From assembly GCF_000576305.1 (NCBI RefSeq), contig NZ_BAVZ01000005.1, positions 1 to 64,000 of the forward strand: DNA of 64,000 nt. The letters are read 5' to 3'. Both the position numbers and the translations under genes were made by a program. This document shows, in pieces, positions 52,908 through 62,303 of this stretch. Positions within the stretch are counted from its first letter, which is position 1. Each line of letters begins with the position of its first letter. The notes beneath the pieces were generated by a model. That model was given only the letters and a program-made list of their open reading frames with translations, searched no databases and was not told the origin of the DNA. The DNA is from Paenibacillus pini JCM 16418. GTDB lineage: Bacteria; Bacillota; Bacilli; Paenibacillales; Paenibacillaceae.

Positions 52908-54185
52908 TCATTTCTTTGAAACATGGCGGATATACCGACTTATGAAGCGAATGACTCCCCAACATAGGGAAATAAAGGTCATACTCAAAAGCAAAATAAT
53001 CCACAACATAAAACGATCAGCAATTTCGGATGATATGGAGCTTGAAGCTGGTAAAGATATGGATGGAAGTGTGGAGATAGGGGAAGGTCCCATGACCAAA
53101 TTCCAGCAGAGAAGCACAAGGCAGAAAGCCAAAATACCATGTATGAATCGGGCAATCATAAACGGAAGGTAGCGTAAATTGGTAGCATGTAAAATACTAG
53201 CCACCTGAGCATGGACCGACAATCCGCCCCAGGATAAAATAAACGCAGCCGCTGCAACCTTGTAAGGAAGAGCAACGGAAGCTCCTGCTTCTGCAGCATT
53301 CCGCGCCCCCAGTGTAACTTCGAATACTCCCCCGATGAGAGCCTCGGATAGGGCGGGAGGCAGACCGAATGTAGATAGAACGACCTCAAGTAGATGGTTG
53401 AGTCCAGACATGAAACCAGCCTGTGTCATAAGCTCTAAAAATACAGAGAAGAATACAACGAGCCCTCCAACGACAATAATAAGTCGAATAGAGGATTCGA
53501 TCGCTTGCTGCAATAGCTCGCCAAGATTGCGGCCGTCTTCAATTCGGGCTTGATGCATAGATGAGAGGGCCTGTTTAAGACGGTTCTGATTACGGGGGAC
53601 TGCCGTTGATTTCGGATGGAACGGTTTGATGTCATTCAAGCTGTCATCCGATGGTTCGTTTGATGCGTTTTCTTTTCCATGAAATCGCATTAATAGTCCG
53701 ATCAATAGGCCACCACCGTAGTGTGCGAGGGCGAGAATAGCAGCGATCCTAGGCATTTGGAAAAAACCAACAGAAACCGCACCAATCAGAAAGATCGGAT
53801 CAGATGAGGTAGTAAAGGCAACCAGACGTTCTCCTTCTTGACGGGTTAACATTCTTTGCTCCCAGAGTTTTGCAGTAAGCTTCGCACCAATCGGATAACC
53901 AGATACGTAGCCCATAGCAGCAACAAAGCCACCGCTCCCAGGGATTCTGAATAAAGGTCTCATCAATGGGTCAAGCAGGGTGCCCATTAAATGGACCACA
54001 CCGAAGCCAAGCATCATTTCAGAAATGATAAAGAATGGAAACAATGAAGGAAATAAGACATCCCACCAAATAGACAGACCACGTAAAGCGGCTTCTAAAT
54101 AAGGACCGGGGAAACATATCATAAGGAAAAGCAAGCCCGTGAGGAACGTCAACATTAGCGGCACGCCTAATGATTTAACAGCCAT
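52908..54185 (-). CDS. ylbJ: Sporulation integral membrane protein YlbJ
   Basis: 425 residues from ATG 54185, 7 nt after GGGAGGC; the frame upstream of that has no ribosome site. Polytopic membrane protein with nucleoside-recognition (Gate) domains: LFPSLFPFFIISEMMLGFG, GYVSGYPIGAKL and the second half GGVFEVTLGARNAAEAG. In Bacillus YlbJ is made under sigma-E and is needed for spore cortex. A charged linker (about 195-240) separates the halves. Confidence 0.92.
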   Translation of the reverse strand: MAVKSLGVPLMLTFLTGLLFLMICFPGPYLEAALRGLSIWWDVLFPSLFPFFIISEMMLGFGVVHLMGTLLDPLMRPLFRIPGSGGFVAAMGYVSGYPIGAKLTAKLWEQRMLTRQEGERLVAFTTSSDPIFLIGAVSVGFFQMPRIAAILALAHYGGGLLIGLLMRFHGKENASNEPSDDSLNDIKPFHPKSTAVPRNQNRLKQALSSMHQARIEDGRNLGELLQQAIESSIRLIIVVGGLVVFFSVFLELMTQAGFMSGLNHLLEVVLSTFGLPPALSEALIGGVFEVTLGARNAAEAGASVALPYKVAAAAFILSWGGLSVHAQVASILHATNLRYLPFMIARFIHGILAFCLVLLCWNLVMGPSPISTLPSISLPASSSISSEIADRFMLWIILLLSMTFISLCWGVIRFISRYIRHVSKK

Positions 54186-54275
54186 TTCTGAGCCTCCCGA
54201 CATGTAGGACTTGAGAATTACTTCAACTTTCCTAGTTTTATGATGGGAGATGGACAAACATGACTAAAAAAAGTT

Positions 54276-54289
54276 AGTAAGCGTTTACA
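54276..54289. promoter_or_regulatory. Cre-like site upstream of ylbJ and the small membrane ORF
   Basis: AGTAAGCGTTTACA matches the cre consensus TGWAARCGYTWNCW at 13 of 14 positions, in the divergent region. Confidence 0.45.
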
Positions 54290-54389
54290 AAACATACTGC
54301 ATTTTAAAAAAAACTGTGGTAAAATAAGTGAACAAATCATAAAAAACTTCCAAAAAACAACTTTAATATATGGATGGAGTGATGAGATC

Positions 54390-54485
54390 ATGAGTATGGT
54401 CGCTGGTCTTCTAGTCTGTGCTTTCGTGTATGTCATTCGCGCCTCGCTATTCCGCTCGGGGGAAGAGGACTGGAGCAGTTATTAA
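54390..54485 (+). CDS. 31-residue putative membrane microprotein
   Basis: Short frame from ATG 54390: one hydrophobic span (MVAGLLVCAFVYVI, residues 3-16) and a charged end SGEEDWSSY. GGAGTGAT precedes the ATG. It is followed 8 nt later by a strong terminator, which gives it the shape of a real single-gene unit. Family not recognised; ribosome site spacing (10 nt) is acceptable. Confidence 0.55.
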   Translation: MSMVAGLLVCAFVYVIRASLFRSGEEDWSSY

Positions 54486-54492
54486 ATAATGT

Positions 54493-54527
54493 AAAGGGCG
54501 CTAAGCAATCGTTTAGCGCCTTTTTTT
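54493..54527 (+). terminator. Terminator after the microprotein gene
   Basis: GGCGCTAA pairs with TTAGCGCC around GCAATCG; A3 before, T7 after. Confidence 0.93.
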
Positions 54528-54636
54528 GTTTTTTGTTATAATGGAAATAAATTTAAAATGAAGAAACGCATCCGCTATATACAAATTTAGCGTAGCCGTT
54601 TTTTCTTATCATAACAGGAAAGTTGGCGACTTAAGG

Positions 54637-55014
54637 ATGAATCCAAACTTGACCATCTACGAAAATTTGGGCGGTGAAGAAGCGGTACGAGCTCTGGTAT
54701 CTGTATTTTATCCCAAAGTTCAAAAGGACCCAATTATTGGACCGCTCTTCCCTGAAGATATCTATCCCGTGATGGAGAAACAATTTATGTTTCTTACTCA
54801 ATTTTTTGGAGGCCCAGGACTTTATACACAGCAAGTTGGCCCCCCAATGATGAGAGCAAGACATTTACCTTTTCCGATTACAGATGTGCATGCTGATGCT
54901 TGGTTACGCTGTATGGGTGAGGCGTTGACTGAAATTGGAGTGGAAGAGACACTTCGCACATTCACGTTAAATCGGCTTTCAGGCCCTGCGCATCATTTTG
55001 TAAATACACCCTAA
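54637..55014 (+). CDS. Group II truncated hemoglobin (trHbO, YjbI-like)
   Basis: 125 residues with the 2-on-2 globin pattern: Tyr25 at B10 (VFYPKV), proximal His76 in RARHLPFPI and Trp89 at G8 (ADAWLRCM). Group II truncated hemoglobins bind O2 or NO and may detoxify NO. Start ATG 54637 with AGGAAAG somewhat far upstream. In Bacillus the gene neighbours the thiol-redox factor yjbH; here it neighbours a DUF2225 protein. Confidence 0.93.
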   Translation: MNPNLTIYENLGGEEAVRALVSVFYPKVQKDPIIGPLFPEDIYPVMEKQFMFLTQFFGGPGLYTQQVGPPMMRARHLPFPITDVHADAWLRCMGEALTEIGVEETLRTFTLNRLSGPAHHFVNTP

Positions 55015-55060
55015 TTTAGCTTGAAAACAATACAGAGGTTTGGAAAGGAATTGGGGTTTT

Positions 55061-55762
55061 TTGACGTTAGAACCGCTGTATTCCATAGACGTTACATGCT
55101 ATAATTGCGAACACAAATTTACTTCATCTCGCGTTCGTCCTAGCTATAAAAAAGCAATTCGGACAGATTCCGATTTCTGCTCCTACTATAAGAATGAGAA
55201 TCCTGATTTCTATGTCGTAAGAGTTTGTCCAGAGTGTGGTTTCGCATCAACTGAGAATTCTTTAGAGCGTTTGAATGATACACAGAAAAAAGACTTCAGG
55301 GAGAAAATCGGCAACCGCTGGATTAAACGTGATTTTGGCGGGAAACGTAATTGGGATGTGGCACTGGAGACGTATAAACTGGCCTTATTGTGTGCGCAAA
55401 CCATAGGAGATACAGAGCGGATTGTAGCGAGTATATTGCATCATATTTCCTGGCTGCATCGTTACAAGGGGGATGAATTACAAGAACGGCGGTTTTTAAC
55501 CTATTGTCTTGAGTCCTATATTCGAGTGTATGAGCTAGAAGGTGTAGGTGCGAATAACGCAAGATTGTTATATCTTATTGGCGAATTGAACCGACGAATT
55601 GGTGAGTTTACAAACGCAGTGAAATGGTTCGCGCGTGTAATTAATGATAAGAACATTATAGACTCGGCAATGATTCGGGCTTCGCGGGAACAGTGGGCTG
55701 TTCTTCGTGAACAAATGATTGCGAAACAAATGGAATTACCAGGCGAGATGAATCCCGCCTAG
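55061..55762 (+). CDS. DUF2225 family protein
   Basis: 233 residues from TTG 55061 (AAAGGA 11 nt upstream; TTG 55040 abuts its site). The N-terminal zinc-ribbon-like part has VTCYNCEHKF and VRVCPECGFAS, two CxxC knuckles that could bind zinc. A helical TPR-like part follows (about 110-225). Family function unknown. Overlaps the convergent small gene on the minus strand by 4 nt. Confidence 0.85.
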   Translation: MTLEPLYSIDVTCYNCEHKFTSSRVRPSYKKAIRTDSDFCSYYKNENPDFYVVRVCPECGFASTENSLERLNDTQKKDFREKIGNRWIKRDFGGKRNWDVALETYKLALLCAQTIGDTERIVASILHHISWLHRYKGDELQERRFLTYCLESYIRVYELEGVGANNARLLYLIGELNRRIGEFTNAVKWFARVINDKNIIDSAMIRASREQWAVLREQMIAKQMELPGEMNPA

Positions 55763-56007
55763 TGATTTGCATTTCGGTAACGAATAGGTTTATCAAAGAG
55801 TAAATAATCCGTATCGGTGTCCAGTACAGTGGAACGATTGCTACAGCAAGGAAATACGAGGAGTTTCTTTTTACCATCATGGATGGATTGTAATTCCTTG
55901 GGCTTCATCGGAAGCCTCACATTGACTGCGTCGCAGAAGGGGCACTCTTGTACATAAATATCTCCCATAATTAGGTCATATGGCCAGGTATTAATAAATG
56001 GGATCAT
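55759..56007 (-). CDS. Small protein with CxxC knuckle
   Basis: 82 residues: YVQECPFCDAVNVRLPMKP with one CxxC, and FPCCSNRST later, giving a possible four-Cys zinc site. Overlaps the yycC gene by 4 nt (ATGA) and so is made with it. Not recognised beyond that. Confidence 0.72.
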   Translation of the reverse strand: MIPFINTWPYDLIMGDIYVQECPFCDAVNVRLPMKPKELQSIHDGKKKLLVFPCCSNRSTVLDTDTDYLLFDKPIRYRNANH

Positions 56008-56186
56008 GAGGGATCCTTCGCGTCTGTATCAGCATTCTTCTGATCAAGTGCAGGCTCTTCCTTAGATAGTTCGGCAATTTTCTGAAGTAAAATATGCTGT
56101 GGCATATGCATTAATTGTTCGAGGGGAACACCAAGTTTCTCAGATAACTTTATAGCCGTATCCGGCGATATTTGTAAGGGTCTCAT
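56004..56186 (-). CDS. yycC: YycC-family protein
   Basis: 60 residues. MRPLQISPDTAIKLSEKLGVPLEQLMHMPQHILLQKIAEL closely follows the YycC family of Bacilli, whose role is unknown. Start ATG 56186 after GGAGGAAA. Divergent from pepF and coupled to the small CxxC protein downstream. Confidence 0.85.
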   Translation of the reverse strand: MRPLQISPDTAIKLSEKLGVPLEQLMHMPQHILLQKIAELSKEEPALDQKNADTDAKDPS

Positions 56187-56306
56187 ACGTATAATTTCCT
56201 CCTGCTCCTATGGAGCAACGATTACTAAATCGTCAGATTATTCTATATAGTTTACCATAAGGTCTTATAAATAAAAAAGATTATGATACCACGGGAGGTA
56301 GCTTAT

Positions 56307-58106
56307 ATGAAAAATAACTTACAATTAACTTGGGATTTAGAGTCCATATTCCCTGGAGGATCATCTTCAGAAGCTTTTAAAACGTATTTGCAAGATTTGG
56401 AGCAGGATATTACGAAGTTACAGCAATCTATACAAGAATCAAAGTTGCCTACGACACTTGAAGAAACACGTTCATTTGATGGAATTATTGTTCTGTTAGA
56501 GAGTTGTATATCTCGTCTTTCGGAGGCGAGTGCTTTTGTAAGTTGTTTACAGGCACAGGATGTGAAGGATAAGAAAGCAGTGCAATGCTCTGGACAAATT
56601 AGTACACTTGTAGCTTTGCTAAAAGGAACAATCACAGAATTTGACCATATTTTACGTTCAACAGAGGATGCGGTATGGACTCAATGGGTGGATCGTGAAG
56701 AATTAAGACCAATTGCCTTCGTATTAAATGAGAGCAGGGAGCAGGCGCGTGAGAAACTAAGCCCTGAGCTAGAAAGTCTTGCGCTTGATCTAGCAGTAGA
56801 TGGATACCATGGCTGGAGTGACTTCTACGACACTATTGTCAGCCGTGTAGAGATTCCTTTTGAAGAGGATGGTAATACTGTATTGCTCTCCGCAGGTCAG
56901 GCAGCAAACAAGATGCATAGTCCAGACCGTGAACTACGTGAATCGATGTTCAAGAAGTGGGAAGAAGCTTGGAATGATGTAGAAGATTATTGTTCAGACA
57001 CCTTAAATCATTTGGGTGGATTTCGTTTGAAATTGTATGAACGCCGTCAGTGGGATAGTGTGCTTAAAGAGCCTCTTGAGATTAACCGTATGTCCCAAGA
57101 AACGTTGGATGCCATGTGGAATGTCATTAAGGATAACAAGCCTGCATTTGTTAAATATCTAGAACGGAAGGCACAGCTATTAGGTGTTGATAAATTAAGC
57201 TGGGTAGATGTCGAAGCTCCAATTGGCAAAAGTACAGGCAAAATTTCTTATCAGGAAGCAGCAGAGACGATTGTCGAGCAATTCCGTAAGTTTAGCCCTA
57301 GAATGGCGAATTTTGCTGAAAGAGCTTTTGATGAATCATGGATTGAAGCGGAAGACCGTCCAGGTAAGCGCCCAGGCGGTTTTTGTACATCGCTTCCAGT
57401 CAGTAAATCGACACGGATTTTTATGACTTTTGGAGGCACCGCTTCGAATGTCTCGACTTTAGCTCATGAGCTTGGACATGGCTATCATCAGCATGTGATG
57501 GATGATTTGCCAGTGCTTAATCAGAACTATGCAATGAACGTGGCTGAAACAGCTTCTACTTTGGCTGAGATGATTGTATCGGATGCACTTGTACAATCTG
57601 CTGAGGATGAGCAGGAGAAGCTGGCATTGCTCGAAGATAAGATTCAGAGAAGCGTTGCATTTTATATGAATATTCATGCCCGTTTCTTATTTGAAACTCG
57701 TTTCTACGATCGTCGTAAACAAGGACTTGTAAGTGCGCAGGAGCTCAATGAATTAATGGAAGAGGCACAGAAAGAAGCATTCTGTGGCGTATTATCATCA
57801 TATCATCCACATTTCTGGGCATCGAAGATGCATTTTTATATTACAGGTGTACCATTCTATAACTTCCCGTATACTTTCGGTTATCTATTCAGTGCAGGGA
57901 TTTATGGACGTGCTATGCAAGAGGGTGCGGCATTTGCAGATAAATACGATGCTCTACTTCAGGATACAGGTTCCATGACCGTTGAAGAGCTCGCTCAGAA
58001 GCATCTGGGTGCTGATTTGACCGTAAGAGATTTCTGGCAGAGTGCTGTGGATCTTAGCGTTGCAGATGTAGAACAATTCTTGAGTATGACTGAGCATTTA
58101 GTGTAA
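56307..58106 (+). CDS. pepF: M3-family oligoendopeptidase (PepF-type)
   Basis: 599 residues from ATG 56307, 7 nt after GGGAGG; ATG 56283 lacks a site. Cytoplasmic zinc peptidase for oligopeptides. The HExxH site is His387-Glu388-Leu-Gly-His391 (TLAHELGHGYH) with the third ligand in the following EMIVSD helix. The N-terminal helical lobe is of normal length. Monocistronic with a clear terminator. Confidence 0.93.
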   Translation: MKNNLQLTWDLESIFPGGSSSEAFKTYLQDLEQDITKLQQSIQESKLPTTLEETRSFDGIIVLLESCISRLSEASAFVSCLQAQDVKDKKAVQCSGQISTLVALLKGTITEFDHILRSTEDAVWTQWVDREELRPIAFVLNESREQAREKLSPELESLALDLAVDGYHGWSDFYDTIVSRVEIPFEEDGNTVLLSAGQAANKMHSPDRELRESMFKKWEEAWNDVEDYCSDTLNHLGGFRLKLYERRQWDSVLKEPLEINRMSQETLDAMWNVIKDNKPAFVKYLERKAQLLGVDKLSWVDVEAPIGKSTGKISYQEAAETIVEQFRKFSPRMANFAERAFDESWIEAEDRPGKRPGGFCTSLPVSKSTRIFMTFGGTASNVSTLAHELGHGYHQHVMDDLPVLNQNYAMNVAETASTLAEMIVSDALVQSAEDEQEKLALLEDKIQRSVAFYMNIHARFLFETRFYDRRKQGLVSAQELNELMEEAQKEAFCGVLSSYHPHFWASKMHFYITGVPFYNFPYTFGYLFSAGIYGRAMQEGAAFADKYDALLQDTGSMTVEELAQKHLGADLTVRDFWQSAVDLSVADVEQFLSMTEHLV

Positions 58107-58127
58107 TTTCAGTATTTGGGAAGGGAA

Positions 58128-58176
58128 ATAAAAAAGGGAAGATCTACTGTGTTTAGGGCAGGTCTTCCCTTTTTTA
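58128..58176. terminator. Terminator after pepF
   Basis: AAAAAAGGGAAGATCTACTG pairs with CAGGTCTTCCCTTTTTT around a short loop. Confidence 0.93.
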
Positions 58177-58395
58177 GGGTGCTATCAATATACATAGATG
58201 TATACGAATTTTTGAATATTTTGTCATATTATCATGCTTATTAGCGTTTTCTAGTATTAATTATTAAAATATAACGCAAATAATAGTAATAAATACCCAA
58301 TTATGTTTTAAATTGTTGTATGGTAACAAATAATGTCTTATAATGAGTCATAAGCCCTATAATATTTGATCGAAAAATGACAGAGGAGGCGGAAA

Positions 58396-58803
58396 ATGCT
58401 TAAACCGGAGCAATTATCCTTAGGTAGACAGTTGGATTTAGTATTTAGAGAGCTTGAAGATGAGCTATCTTGCTTATCTTCGGGCACAGTGTTTGTGCAA
58501 ATACGCAATAATACGATTGGTAAGTTTGGGATTCGCCATCTTCCCTTGGAAGGACGTAATGGAGAAATTTGCTCTCAGGACAAAGGACTAACACCTGTGC
58601 AATATTCATCCTTCCGCTTGATGGCGCTTGAGAGTCTTAAGTACAAGCGTCGCTGGACACACGGAGAAATTAGTTATGAATTTACAGTAAGACAGAGCAT
58701 ACTCGCAGTGGACGCCATACTAGAATCGAATTATAACATGGCTAATTTAATGATTCGCTACCCACGACATACATACCCTGATTTGGCCTCTGAAGTATAT
58801 TAA
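58396..58803 (+). CDS. Conserved hypothetical protein
   Basis: 135 residues, soluble, starting at ATG 58396 after GAGGAGGCGG. Mixed alpha/beta with no motif I can name; notable stretches are VFRELEDELSCLSSGTVFVQIRNNTIGKFGIRHLPLEG and KYKRRWTHGEISYEF. It sits alone between AT-rich intergenic DNA (58177-58395, nothing else seen) and a strong terminator. Confidence 0.75.
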   Translation: MLKPEQLSLGRQLDLVFRELEDELSCLSSGTVFVQIRNNTIGKFGIRHLPLEGRNGEICSQDKGLTPVQYSSFRLMALESLKYKRRWTHGEISYEFTVRQSILAVDAILESNYNMANLMIRYPRHTYPDLASEVY

Positions 58804-58905
58804 AATAGAGTTATCCAGAACTTATACATGTATTATTAAGTATTCAGTAGTTATTCATTAGTAAGATTATTATCTAATAACAAATTGTCTTATTATAAGA
58901 TGTTA

Positions 58906-58938
58906 AAAGGCCGCCTTTGATAACCAAAGGCGGCCTTT
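58906..58938. terminator. Bidirectional terminator
   Basis: Perfect 14-bp arms AAAGGCCGCCTTTG and CAAAGGCGGCCTTT with a 5-nt loop. Confidence 0.93.
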
Positions 58939-59005
58939 CATTGATAAGGGTTTTGCGGCTTTAGTCCGCGTTCCACTTATTTATCACAACAGATATACAT
59001 GCGAA

Positions 59006-59251
59006 TTATTGGTTTGAACGACCCGATAATTGCTGCTCTGCCAATTGCACCAGACGTTTCGTAATATAACCACCCAAAGAACCAGTTTCACGGGATGTGT
59101 AGTTACCGTAATATCCGTCTTGAGGAATCGTTACACCCAGTTCTTGTGCTGCTTCATATTTCAGTTGTTGAAGTGCAGCATTCGCTTGAGGTACTACAAG
59201 ATTGTTAGAACGACTGCGACCTTGATTTTGTCCTTGTCCTGCTTGACCCAT
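59006..59251 (-). CDS. Alpha/beta-type small acid-soluble spore protein (copy 1)
   Basis: 81 residues from ATG 59251 after GGAGGAGGTG. Gln/Gly-rich N-terminus, then the SASP body [23 protein letters not shown], the GPR-type cleavage region and [20 protein letters not shown]. These proteins coat and protect spore DNA. The body is nearly identical to copy 2 at 62078, differing chiefly in the N-terminal extension. Confidence 0.94.
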   Translation of the reverse strand: MGQAGQGQNQGRSRSNNLVVPQANAALQQLKYEAAQELGVTIPQDGYYGNYTSRETGSLGGYITKRLVQLAEQQLSGRSNQ

Positions 59252-59345
59252 GTTTGTCACCTCCTCCTGAACTTTATGGAGTTATTATGGTGTTCAGGAT
59301 TTGAAAACATACAAGAAAAGAGGACAAATATATTGGTAATTATTA

Positions 59346-60320
59346 TCAAGGAGTAGGATAGATCATTTCTAGCTGAAGATCCATATCAATAACTTTACCT
59401 GGCTCTAAGCGAATCAATCCGGTAACCTCAGGCCCTACTTCAAGATTAGGAGCATTGGCAAGCCAAGTGTAAGGCTCAATACATAAGAATTGATCAGCAG
59501 GTCCTTTTGTATATAGAACCCAATGTTTATAATAGGCAGGATCAGCAGAATACTTAAGACCATAGCCATCATTACGCATCAGACGTGCCTCTATGGGTTG
59601 TCCTTGACCAATGCTTAATAGCGTATCGAAATCAGTTCCTGCAAGGTTCATACCCTTGTTTAACTCTTCTAGTGGTCCCAATGGAAGTTGGCCACCAGTG
59701 GGAATCAGATCGTTGTCCAATTCATAAATCCCGTTAACGGGTAACTGTAAGTTCCATTGGTCTGGCTGACCGTCAATTAGAAACCAAGTGTGAAATCCAA
59801 TGCCGAATGGAATGGCATGTTCTCCCAAATGAGTAACTTTTAGATGCTGTTTTAACTGAGCACCCTGCAAACGGATTGTCATTTCTAGCTTAAGTGAAAC
59901 AGGGAACTGTGACATCCAATGAGGATCATCAGCGGTTAGGAATTCGGTAGTAATCGTGCAGCCGTCCTCATCTTCTTCGATATCGCTAACCCGCCAAGGT
60001 TGAGTACGATGTAAACCATGAATATGGTTGTCACCAGCTGTGTTACGGTCAAACTGATAAGATATTCCGTCATATTCAAATTGTCCTCCGCGAATACGGC
60101 CAGGTGGAATGAGCATTGGCATGCCGAAGTGATAAGGCTTCTGCATATAGAATGCTAAATCTTCCTCAGCGGGTCCACGAAGAACTTGTCTGTTTTGAAT
60201 GTTATCCCAAATTGAAATTACATTGTTTCCTAGCCACGGCGAAAGCGTAACTTCAAGCTCACGGCTATGAAGGATGTACGTATCGTAACCATTCCATTGT
60301 CCTTTGGTCACTTGTTTCAT
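59346..60320 (-). CDS. Aldose 1-epimerase-family protein
   Basis: 324 residues from ATG 60320 after AAAGGAG. Beta-sandwich mutarotase fold: LSPWLGNNVISIWD near the start, HIHGLHRTQPW with the catalytic-type His in the middle, GIGFHTWFLID and a late CIEPYTWLANAP with the Glu. It may interconvert anomers of an aldose or sugar phosphate. Which sugar is unknown. Confidence 0.88.
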   Translation of the reverse strand: MKQVTKGQWNGYDTYILHSRELEVTLSPWLGNNVISIWDNIQNRQVLRGPAEEDLAFYMQKPYHFGMPMLIPPGRIRGGQFEYDGISYQFDRNTAGDNHIHGLHRTQPWRVSDIEEDEDGCTITTEFLTADDPHWMSQFPVSLKLEMTIRLQGAQLKQHLKVTHLGEHAIPFGIGFHTWFLIDGQPDQWNLQLPVNGIYELDNDLIPTGGQLPLGPLEELNKGMNLAGTDFDTLLSIGQGQPIEARLMRNDGYGLKYSADPAYYKHWVLYTKGPADQFLCIEPYTWLANAPNLEVGPEVTGLIRLEPGKVIDMDLQLEMIYPTP

Positions 60321-60409
60321 ATCGTTGCTCCTTTGCACACATATAATCTGATCTCTGTAATCATATACACGTATCATAACAGATTTTATCCCTTCTCGTA
60401 AAAAGGGAT

Positions 60410-60438
60410 TTGACAGTTTCACCATTGAGTTTTATCAT
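60410..60438 (+). promoter_or_regulatory. Promoter of the trpS T-box transcript
   Basis: Perfect -35 TTGACA (60410-60415), 17-bp spacer, -10 TATCAT (60433-60438). Transcription would start near 60446. Confidence 0.78.
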
Positions 60439-60445
60439 TGCAGTA

Positions 60446-60752
60446 AGGTTTCAATGATTATGAACAACACGATGATAGGGACAAGTAAGCAAAGACGGCC
60501 TAACCTTCAGAAAGCCGGTGGGAGATGTGAACCGGTGGAGCCGATTTTGCTGAATGGACTTGAGTGCCGAGTTGAAGGGAAGCACTAGTGATTTCCTGCG
60601 TAGCCGGCCGGGTTCATTCCACGTTAACGGAATTAGAAGTTCGCTTAAGAATTTTGTGAATTTTGACGTATTATACAATATCTTAGTTTTTAAGCGATAA
60701 TTAAGGGTGGCACCACGGTCTCACGTCCCTTGCGGATGTGGGGCCTTTTTGT
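60446..60752 (+). promoter_or_regulatory. T-box riboswitch of trpS
   Basis: Roughly 300-nt leader with the conserved T-box AAGGGTGGCACCACGG (60703-60718), which carries the UGGN sequence that pairs with the tRNA CCA end. It runs into a terminator (GGTCTCACGTCC / GGATGTGGGGCC, then T5, 60717-60750). A stem I region (about 60495-60610) holds a candidate specifier TGG at 60555-60557. Uncharged tRNA-Trp should favour the antiterminator and read-through into trpS. Confidence 0.92.
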
Positions 60753-60776
60753 ATATATATGAATGGAGGATTTGTT

Positions 60777-61769
60777 ATGAAAACCGTTCTTTCTGGTATT
60801 CAGCCAAGTGGAAAATTAACTTTGGGTAATTACATTGGCGCAATACGAAATTTTGTTAAGCTTCAAAACGATTACAAATGTAATTTTATGGTGGTAGATT
60901 TGCACGCTATAACAGTTCCTCAGGATCCAGCTATGCTGCGGGAGCAATCGGAATCTGTTGCCGCTTTCTATATTGCTGCTGGGATTGATCCCAACCTGGC
61001 TAACGTCTACATGCAGTCCCATGTACCTCAGCATGCAGAGCTAGGATGGTTGCTCACGACGCTCACAGCAATGGGCGAACTTGAGCGTATGACACAATTT
61101 AAAGATAAGTCTGAAGGTAAGGAATCCGTGGGTGCAGGTTTGTTCGTATATCCATCACTCATGGCGGCCGATATTCTAATTTATAATGCAGATCTCGTAC
61201 CCGTAGGTGAAGATCAGAAGCAACATTTGGAGCTTACACGTGATTTGGCAGGAAGATTTAATCATCGATATGGTAACTATTTTACGATTCCAGATCCTTA
61301 TATTCCAAAAGTCGGAGCTCGTATTATGTCACTTGATGATGCTTCCAAGAAAATGAGTAAAAGTAATCCGAATCCAGGAAGCAGTATTTCGCTATTGGAT
61401 ACACCTGATGTCATCCGCAAGAAAATCAGCCGTGCCACGACCGATTCAGGTAAGGAGGTTCGTTATGATCCTGCTACTAAACCGGAAGTTAGCAATCTAA
61501 TGAGTATTTATTCCGAATGTTCAGGACTTTCTTTAACTGAAATTCAGGATCAATACGATGGCCAAATGTATGGCGGATTCAAAAAGGAATTGGCTGAAGT
61601 GCTTGTTGGAACGCTCGAACCGATTCAGCAGCGTTATTATGAAATTCGCGAATCTGGCGAAATTCATGATATTCTGGCAAAAGGCGCAGCGGATGCAAGG
61701 GAAACAGCTTCAAAAGTACTGGCAGACGTGAAAGAGCGTATGGGTTTCTTGCCAGCCTTTAAATCTTAA
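60777..61769 (+). CDS. trpS: Tryptophanyl-tRNA synthetase
   Basis: 330 residues from ATG 60777 behind GGAGG; the frame upstream lies in the terminator. Class I synthetase with HIGH-like SGKLTLGNYIG and KMSKS in SKKMSKSNPN, of normal length. Controlled by the T-box just upstream. Its tRNA gene lies at 339-412 in this window. Confidence 0.97.
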   Translation: MKTVLSGIQPSGKLTLGNYIGAIRNFVKLQNDYKCNFMVVDLHAITVPQDPAMLREQSESVAAFYIAAGIDPNLANVYMQSHVPQHAELGWLLTTLTAMGELERMTQFKDKSEGKESVGAGLFVYPSLMAADILIYNADLVPVGEDQKQHLELTRDLAGRFNHRYGNYFTIPDPYIPKVGARIMSLDDASKKMSKSNPNPGSSISLLDTPDVIRKKISRATTDSGKEVRYDPATKPEVSNLMSIYSECSGLSLTEIQDQYDGQMYGGFKKELAEVLVGTLEPIQQRYYEIRESGEIHDILAKGAADARETASKVLADVKERMGFLPAFKS

Positions 61770-61772
61770 AAT

Positions 61773-61958
61773 TTATCCGCGAGTTTCATCAAGAAGGCGG
61801 TTTCGCTTGGCTTTTACGATAAATCCCCAGCCGATGTTAAAGATAGACACAACACCAAGCAAAACAGCGATCCACCCATTAAAACTGATGGCGATTGCGG
61901 ATGCAGCGAGCAGTACCATAGATGAGAATGCAAACCAAAGAGATAGACCTTTACTCAT
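61773..61958 (-). CDS. Small two-span membrane protein (DUF5325/YlaF-like)
   Basis: 61 residues from ATG 61958 after GGAGG; the frame upstream lacks a site. Two hydrophobic spans (about 8-22 and 27-46) and a basic tail KAKRNRLLDETRG. It resembles YlaF-type proteins of Bacilli, tentatively. Convergent with trpS, with only 3 nt between stops. Confidence 0.7.
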   Translation of the reverse strand: MSKGLSLWFAFSSMVLLAASAIAISFNGWIAVLLGVVSIFNIGWGFIVKAKRNRLLDETRG

Positions 61959-62077
61959 TGTAAAAAACCTCCAATAGGAATATAGAAAACTTTTCGTATA
62001 ACCTAGAACCTCTGAGCCATAATAAGTTTGCAAGCTTGCATTTTATCAAAGACGCAAATTTGAAGGGAGATTATATT

Positions 62078-62284
62078 ATGGCTTCGAATAACTTAGTGGT
62101 ACCACAAGCAAATGCTGCTTTGCAGCAATTGAAAATGGAGGCAGCTCAAGAGCTGGGTGTAACCATTCCACAAGACGGGTACTATGGTAACTATACTTCC
62201 CGTGAGACTGGGTCCCTCGGAGGCTATATCACCAAACGACTAGTACAACTTGCAGAACAGTCCCTTTCTGGTCGTAACCAATAA
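62078..62284 (+). CDS. Alpha/beta-type small acid-soluble spore protein (copy 2)
   Basis: 68 residues from ATG 62078 after [30 protein letters not shown] and [20 protein letters not shown] are shared with copy 1 almost residue for residue, but the Gln/Gly-rich N-terminal extension is missing. Forespore DNA-binding protein. Own terminator follows. Confidence 0.95.
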   Translation: MASNNLVVPQANAALQQLKMEAAQELGVTIPQDGYYGNYTSRETGSLGGYITKRLVQLAEQSLSGRNQ

Positions 62285-62303
62285 TACAAACCAAAAAAGT
62301 TTC

